Below, piece by piece: positions 51,619 through 56,004 of a DNA stretch of 56,004 nt; the first letter of the stretch is position 1, and the number at the start of each line of letters is the position of its first letter. The position numbers were made by a program, and so were the translations under genes. The DNA is taken from the NCBI GenBank assembly GCA_944387545.1, contig CALXFE010000008.1, positions 1 to 56,004 on the forward strand, written 5' to 3'. The DNA is from an uncultured Clostridia bacterium (GTDB lineage Bacteria; Bacillota; Clostridia; TANB77; CAG-508). The notes beneath the pieces are model-generated. The model did no database searches and was not told the DNA's origin. It saw only the letters and a list, made by a program, of their open reading frames with translations.

Positions 51619-54033
51619 TTAAAAATTTCTTTTCATTTGATCCAATGTGTTATTCATGCTTGGAGAAAAAGTTCCCATTTGACTACTGTTTCCACCAACT
51701 GTTGGTGGTCTATAGGTTCCTTGTCCTGAAACTAAAGGATATATCATATTTCCTAAAGCTTTTAAAACTTGCATAAATGTTTTGGAATATCCTTTTAAAT
51801 TGATATCACAATTAATAATTCCTTCTAAATATTTGATATATATTTCTTCTTCAAAAGGTATCGTTATATATTTAATTAAATTTCTGTCAAATAATTCTGT
51901 CATAAATGACATTGCTGGATCATTATAAAATGCCATTCCACCTATTATGGTTTTTTCATTGATTCCTCTTATCTTTACAAATTTGTTTAATATAATTTTT
52001 AATTTTCCTTCCTCTAAGATATTTTTTGCTTTCAACTCTCTTAAGAAGGCTGTAAGTGGTTGTATTGTAAGAATGTCCAATGATTGTACTAAATAGGTTT
52101 CTAATGATTGTTTAAAATATCCTATTGGTGTATTAAAATCACAATCTATTAATATAAGTGAATAATTTTTTACTAATGTTTCTAATATTTCGTCTACTCT
52201 ACTAATAGAATCTCTTTCATCTGGTAATGATGTAAATACTGTTAAATTTTTATTTACTTGTATTCCATTGGCAATACCTTGTGAAAGTTGTTCAATACTA
52301 TTTGAAGCGATATTTCTTAAAGCTTCTTCATTTTTAGTATAAATATAATATGAATTTCTATTAGCGGTTGTATCTAATATGGCTACATTAATCCCCATAG
52401 AAGATAATAACTCTGCTACATTATTTACAATAAAAGATGTTCCATTCTTGCTTGTTCCCACAAATGTTACAATTTTTTTATCAGCGGTTAAAAGAGATGA
52501 AATATCGATTGTTTGTACATAATTGTCATTTCTTCTGGTTATATCTGTTGTGTTTGAAGAACTATAATCATTATATACATTGTTATGATAATGCTGTTCA
52601 TTTTGGCTATTATAAGCATTATATGTATTTATCTGAGGTTCTTCATAAACATCTTCTCTTATGATATTTTGTTGTTCTGGATTTGAATTGATTTCTTCAA
52701 ATCCTGGTAATACATTATCATTATCATTATTGTTATCATTACGCTCCTGTGTCGTCATATCTTGTTCAAAGCCTGGTAATATATTGTTTTCTTCATTTAT
52801 ATCCTCAAAATTGTCAAAGCCTGGTAAAATTGTTTCTTCTGGTTCTTTTTCTAAATCCTCCATTCCTGGCAAAGTCATTTCCTCTTGTTGTTCTGGAATT
52901 GGATTTTTTCTTGGTCTTCCTCTTCCTCTTTTTACTGGTTGTTCACTATTTTGTGTTGGAACTGGATTTTTTCTTGGTCTTCCTCTTCCTCTTTTTACTG
53001 GTTGTTGTACTTGTGCTGGTTCCACCATATTATTATCTTGTATTTCTGTTGTTTCTTGTGGCATATTTGGTATATTTATAGGGTTAGATGTTTCTTCAGC
53101 TGGTTCTTGGATTGGTGTCTGCATTAATTGTTCCATTGTCTGTGCTTGTCCTGTCATTTGCATTGATTGTGTCTTTTTCGGTTTAGACATTTTTCTAACC
53201 CCTGTCATATTCACTGAAGATGGTATAACAACTGGTTTTGACATTGTTACTGGTTTATTTTTTGATTTTAATAATTTTTCGCTTGTTCCTGATTCTTCTT
53301 TCTTGTTATTTTGTCTTAAATTATCTGATACTTTATTATTAAAAGACATTATTTTTTGATATTTAGGAGATCTTTCTTCTAATACCGCCCTTACATTTAA
53401 TGGTAAAAACTTACTGATAATTCTTAATTGTGTATCATTATATTGTGCAGCAATATTATTAAAACTATCTATATATCTGTCTTCATCTTTACCCAAGCTT
53501 TTATAATGTGCTAAAATGTTTTGTATTTCCATTTCACTTACATCATTTTCATTTTCAGCTTGGTAGCTTACTTCTTCAGCATCTATTTTATAATATGCTT
53601 TTGCCTCTTTTTTTAGTCTTGGTTTGTGAATTAGTTTACAAACCTCATTAACACTTCTATCATTTCCAAGTATAGCATTATAGATGCCTATCCCAAATAA
53701 TTTTACTAACATTTCTTCTGATTTTGTTCTTCTATCTGAACAAATTAAAATTATTGGTATGTCATTGCCTTTCATATTAGATGCTTCATCACTTATACTA
53801 TCTAATTTTTCAAATATAAATTTATCAATTTGATCATATTGTGTGTGTGAAAAAGCTTCCAAATCTTCGCTAATTACAATTCTATCATATGTTTTATCTT
53901 TTTGTATTTCTTTTAATATTGCATTAAAGTAATATACATTTTTGTATGAAATAATTTCTTTATACTCTTTTTGGTATTTTTTTATAATGGCTTGTGAAAT
54001 CTCTTCATTACTTACAGCAAATAAAACTTTCAT
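51619..54033 (-). CDS. CpaE/MinD-like protein with AT-hooks and LPGF repeats
   Basis: 804 aa, multi-domain. Residues 1-140 resemble a degenerate receiver domain (MKVLFAVSNEEISQ; RIVISEDL; IILICSD), as in CpaE. About 150-300 is helical. Two AT-hook-like motifs KRGRGRPRKNP lie at about 343-376 with a 20-residue period. LPGM/LPGF repeats follow at about 388, 402, 418 and 441, in acidic, Asn-rich spacer. Residues 515-790 are a MinD/ParA-type ATPase fold, but the P-loop reads GTSKNGTS instead of KGGVGKT; IDCDFNTPIGY replaces the usual second Asp motif. Function unknown; envelope-machine positioning is possible. Confidence 0.78.
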   Translation of the reverse strand: MKVLFAVSNEEISQAIIKKYQKEYKEIISYKNVYYFNAILKEIQKDKTYDRIVISEDLEAFSHTQYDQIDKFIFEKLDSISDEASNMKGNDIPIILICSDRRTKSEEMLVKLFGIGIYNAILGNDRSVNEVCKLIHKPRLKKEAKAYYKIDAEEVSYQAENENDVSEMEIQNILAHYKSLGKDEDRYIDSFNNIAAQYNDTQLRIISKFLPLNVRAVLEERSPKYQKIMSFNNKVSDNLRQNNKKEESGTSEKLLKSKNKPVTMSKPVVIPSSVNMTGVRKMSKPKKTQSMQMTGQAQTMEQLMQTPIQEPAEETSNPINIPNMPQETTEIQDNNMVEPAQVQQPVKRGRGRPRKNPVPTQNSEQPVKRGRGRPRKNPIPEQQEEMTLPGMEDLEKEPEETILPGFDNFEDINEENNILPGFEQDMTTQERNDNNNDNDNVLPGFEEINSNPEQQNIIREDVYEEPQINTYNAYNSQNEQHYHNNVYNDYSSSNTTDITRRNDNYVQTIDISSLLTADKKIVTFVGTSKNGTSFIVNNVAELLSSMGINVAILDTTANRNSYYIYTKNEEALRNIASNSIEQLSQGIANGIQVNKNLTVFTSLPDERDSISRVDEILETLVKNYSLILIDCDFNTPIGYFKQSLETYLVQSLDILTIQPLTAFLRELKAKNILEEGKLKIILNKFVKIRGINEKTIIGGMAFYNDPAMSFMTELFDRNLIKYITIPFEEEIYIKYLEGIINCDINLKGYSKTFMQVLKALGNMIYPLVSGQGTYRPPTVGGNSSQMGTFSPSMNNTLDQMKRNF
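52908..53006 (-). repeat. Tandem 60-bp repeat encoding AT-hook pair
   Basis: Two nearly identical stretches, 52968-53006 and 52908-52946, encode KRGRGRPRKNP twice. Spacing of exactly 60 bp keeps the frame and suggests duplication. Confidence 0.85.
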
Positions 54034-54036
54034 TTG

Positions 54037-54444
54037 TTACCCCCTTCCAAATTTTACAAACACTGCAAATGCTAGTGGTAATATTTGGCATATAATTAAT
54101 AATGTTACAAAGGTTACAATCAATCCCATACCTTTTTCTAATGTATCCAATTTTCTAACACCTACTACATATTTATGAATTGCACCAATAGCAATTCCTA
54201 AAAAGCAAAATGGGATACTATAAATTCTAACAATATTTAATATATAGGCTACAGTTCCATATATATCTGAACCATATTTTTCCTTATAATCTGCCAAAGA
54301 ATTTACTGCATTATCCTTTATCTCCACTAATTTACTTTCTGTTTCCTCATCAATTGCTTGTTCTGCTGCATAAACGCTATTTGTACAGATGAATATTCCA
54401 AAAACAATTATGAATAATGTAATAATGATTATTGCTTTCTTCAT
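54037..54444 (-). CDS. Small VirB2/TrbC-like membrane protein, 135 aa
   Basis: N-terminal signal peptide with an AxA-type site (SVYA before AEQ, about 27). A helical extracytoplasmic part follows, then two TM segments (about 70-92 and 106-130) separated by a short basic loop. This is the layout of VirB2/TrbC-type pilins and of similar small conjugation proteins, but no other T4SS gene lies in the window. It ends 3 nt before the CpaE-like gene. A promoter (54506-54534) precedes it, so it starts a three-gene operon. Confidence 0.65.
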   Translation of the reverse strand: MKKAIIIITLFIIVFGIFICTNSVYAAEQAIDEETESKLVEIKDNAVNSLADYKEKYGSDIYGTVAYILNIVRIYSIPFCFLGIAIGAIHKYVVGVRKLDTLEKGMGLIVTFVTLLIICQILPLAFAVFVKFGRG

Positions 54445-54505
54445 TTATATATTGCCCCTTTCTTGTTTATTTTGGCAAAATAATCCTTATTTTTTATACT
54501 TATAT

Positions 54506-54553
54506 ATAATACAATAAATTATAAAAAATATCAAGAATTTTTTATAATTTATT
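54506..54553 (-). promoter_or_regulatory. Overlapping terminator and promoter before the VirB2-like gene
   Basis: TTGATA (54529-54534), a 17-nt spacer and TATTAT (54506-54511) drive the VirB2-like operon. The -35 box lies between the arms of a perfect 17-bp inverted repeat (54513-54529 and 54537-54553), which probably ends transcription of the upstream glucosaminidase gene. Confidence 0.7.
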
Positions 54554-55804
54554 ATACAAATATTGCATATACTGATATACGCTATTTGCCCAGTTCTTAT
54601 CTGATGCATATTTTTTATTAACGCCTGTTAATGTTGCACCATTATAATAACTACCTGTTGCAATTTCACCATCATATATACTAGTTCCTTTTGGATTTAA
54701 GTAATATTTAACAAAAACCCTCGCCAATAAGTCGATACTTTCTGAATAATCAAAAAAATTGTATGCACTATGATATGGATTAGAATCATATGCCCCATAT
54801 CCAAATAAATTCTTTTTCTCTAAAGATATTTTTGAGGTTCCCCATGCACTTTCATGCACACCAACTGCTGCAACAAATATTCCATTAATATTATATTGCT
54901 TTTCTATGTAATAAAAATATTCTGCGTTATTGGCAAATATATTATTCTTATCTTTTGCATCTGTCAATACTTTTTTAAATTGTTCTAATGATAAACCACT
55001 TGGTTTATTTAATGCCATCTGAAAGCTTAATGTACTTTTTAATGCATTTGCAGATTTACTAGTTGTATTGGTATTTCCTTGTTGTGTGTTTTCTTCCGTT
55101 TCTTCATTTTGTTTGTTTGGATTTAAATATGTCGTACATTCTGCTTTTACATATCCCCTTGTACTTCCACTTTCTATTCTATACCATGTATCTTTTATTT
55201 CTTTTAGTTGTAATACATCATTTTTAGATAATGTGGCAACTCTTTGAGAATTTTCATCTGGCTGTGCCATTACAGATAGTCTATCAGAGGTAACATATAA
55301 TGTATCTCCTACTTTTACTTTATAGTTACTAGTTCCTGCTCCACCACCAATTTCAACAATTTTATTAATAGAAGCTTTTGTTACTTTCTGGCTAACTTGT
55401 TCTTCATTGATTAATGCTTCTTCTTTATATGTTCTTTTGACAGTTATTTCTTGTGTTCCTTCTCTTCCTTCTTGTACAACTTGTACCATCCCTTTAGGTA
55501 TGTTGTTATTCGTTCTATATTTTGTAATATATTCTAACACTTCTTCTTTTACTTCATATTCTTCTCTTTGGCCGTCATTTGTATTCTTTGAAATGATTTC
55601 ATCTAGACTCACGTCTTCTGCTTGGCTAATCCTTATTTCTTCTGTATCTTTACTAGCAGTTTCTTCTGTTGCATACACTTCTTTTGAAAAATATAGATCA
55701 TAAAAAAGAATTGCATATAATACAAATACAAAAAGAATGAAAGCATAGATTAAATTTTTTATCGTTATTTTTACTTTTTTCTCTCTTTTTTCTTTTGATT
55801 TCAT
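54542..55804 (-). CDS. G5-SH3-glucosaminidase wall hydrolase
   Basis: Surface enzyme of about 420 aa. After a basic N terminus and one TM (about 17-40), it carries a G5 domain (about 85-145; VVQEGREGTQEITVKRTYK), a bacterial SH3 domain (about 150-210; DTLYVTSDRLSVMAQPDENSQ) and a C-terminal GH73-type N-acetylglucosaminidase (about 270-415). The catalytic Glu is in GVHESAWGTSKI; the family motif KNLFGYGAYDSNPY follows. The start at 55804 (MKSKEK) has AGGTGAT upstream; a reading from 55873 lacks one. The role is cell-wall cleavage. Confidence 0.85.
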   Translation of the reverse strand: MKSKEKREKKVKITIKNLIYAFILFVFVLYAILFYDLYFSKEVYATEETASKDTEEIRISQAEDVSLDEIISKNTNDGQREEYEVKEEVLEYITKYRTNNNIPKGMVQVVQEGREGTQEITVKRTYKEEALINEEQVSQKVTKASINKIVEIGGGAGTSNYKVKVGDTLYVTSDRLSVMAQPDENSQRVATLSKNDVLQLKEIKDTWYRIESGSTRGYVKAECTTYLNPNKQNEETEENTQQGNTNTTSKSANALKSTLSFQMALNKPSGLSLEQFKKVLTDAKDKNNIFANNAEYFYYIEKQYNINGIFVAAVGVHESAWGTSKISLEKKNLFGYGAYDSNPYHSAYNFFDYSESIDLLARVFVKYYLNPKGTSIYDGEIATGSYYNGATLTGVNKKYASDKNWANSVYQYMQYLYNKL

Positions 55805-56004
55805 ATTATCACCTAACATAATTTTAACCTTTGTGTATATTTTTGTCAATTTAAATTTTTGGAAAAATTTCATCTGTTTTTTAGTATTGATTTTCTCGCG
55901 ATTTTATACTATGATATACTTGTTTACGATAGTGTAAAGTAATCTATGAAAAAATAGAATATGAAAAAACTATCCAGAAAATGTAAAAAAGTACATTGAA
56001 AAGT

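Noticed and set aside
54037..54444. Complete type IV secretion or conjugation locus
   Set aside because: Only a VirB2-like layout is seen; no VirB4, VirB6, VirD4 or relaxase in the window.

Overview
The window is very AT-rich. It has Shine-Dalgarno sites of the AGGAGG type, TTG/GTG starts and extended -10 promoters. It encodes anaerobic ribonucleotide reductase (nrdDG), MurT/GatD lipid II amidation, Mini-RNase III, RbgA and IreB. This suggests an anaerobic, Gram-positive-type Clostridia/Firmicutes bacterium, probably an uncultured gut lineage; the species is inferred only loosely. Most genes lie on the minus strand. The plus-strand genes are mgtA, an orphan at 13.8 kb, murT-gatD and a Crp/Fnr regulator. 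I see no rRNA, tRNA, CRISPR array, prophage or intact insertion sequence.

0-15.3 kb holds small metabolic and accessory genes: an S66 LD-carboxypeptidase, a PHP phosphatase, an orphan coiled-coil pair, a histidine phosphatase, MFS and MATE transporters that overlap, ZIP and MgtA metal transporters, AIM24, YfcE, a DUF4116 protein and a cytosolic 5'-nucleotidase III-like HAD enzyme. 15.4-24.4 kb holds murT-gatD, an HNH protein, nrdD-nrdG divergent from a Crp/Fnr regulator with two matching operators, and galE. Three long palindromic repeats lie in this stretch.

24.4-41 kb is housekeeping: cysS, a class A PBP, truB, nrnA, and the rimP-nusA-ylxR-ylxQ-infB-rbfA translation/transcription operon with a clear promoter. 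ylxQ appears frameshifted. mscS, pnp and rpsO follow. A perfect 62-bp inverted repeat sits in the pnp leader.

41-47.2 kb is a surface operon: a 1672-residue pilin-anchored multi-repeat protein with a 570-bp tandem duplication, and two small paralogous membrane-anchored proteins. A (TG)12 tract lies upstream. 47.3-50.4 kb returns to conserved genes (mrnC, rbgA, a DUF1292 protein, ruvX, ireB).

50.5-55.9 kb is the most unusual gene cluster. It contains a membrane GAF protein with a degenerate GGDEF domain, a CpaE/MinD-like protein carrying two AT-hooks, four LPG[FM] repeats and a degenerate P-loop, a small VirB2-like membrane protein, and a G5-SH3-glucosaminidase wall hydrolase. The strongest candidates for something undescribed are this cluster, the modular palindromic repeat family with covarying stems, and the Crp/Fnr-nrdDG switch.
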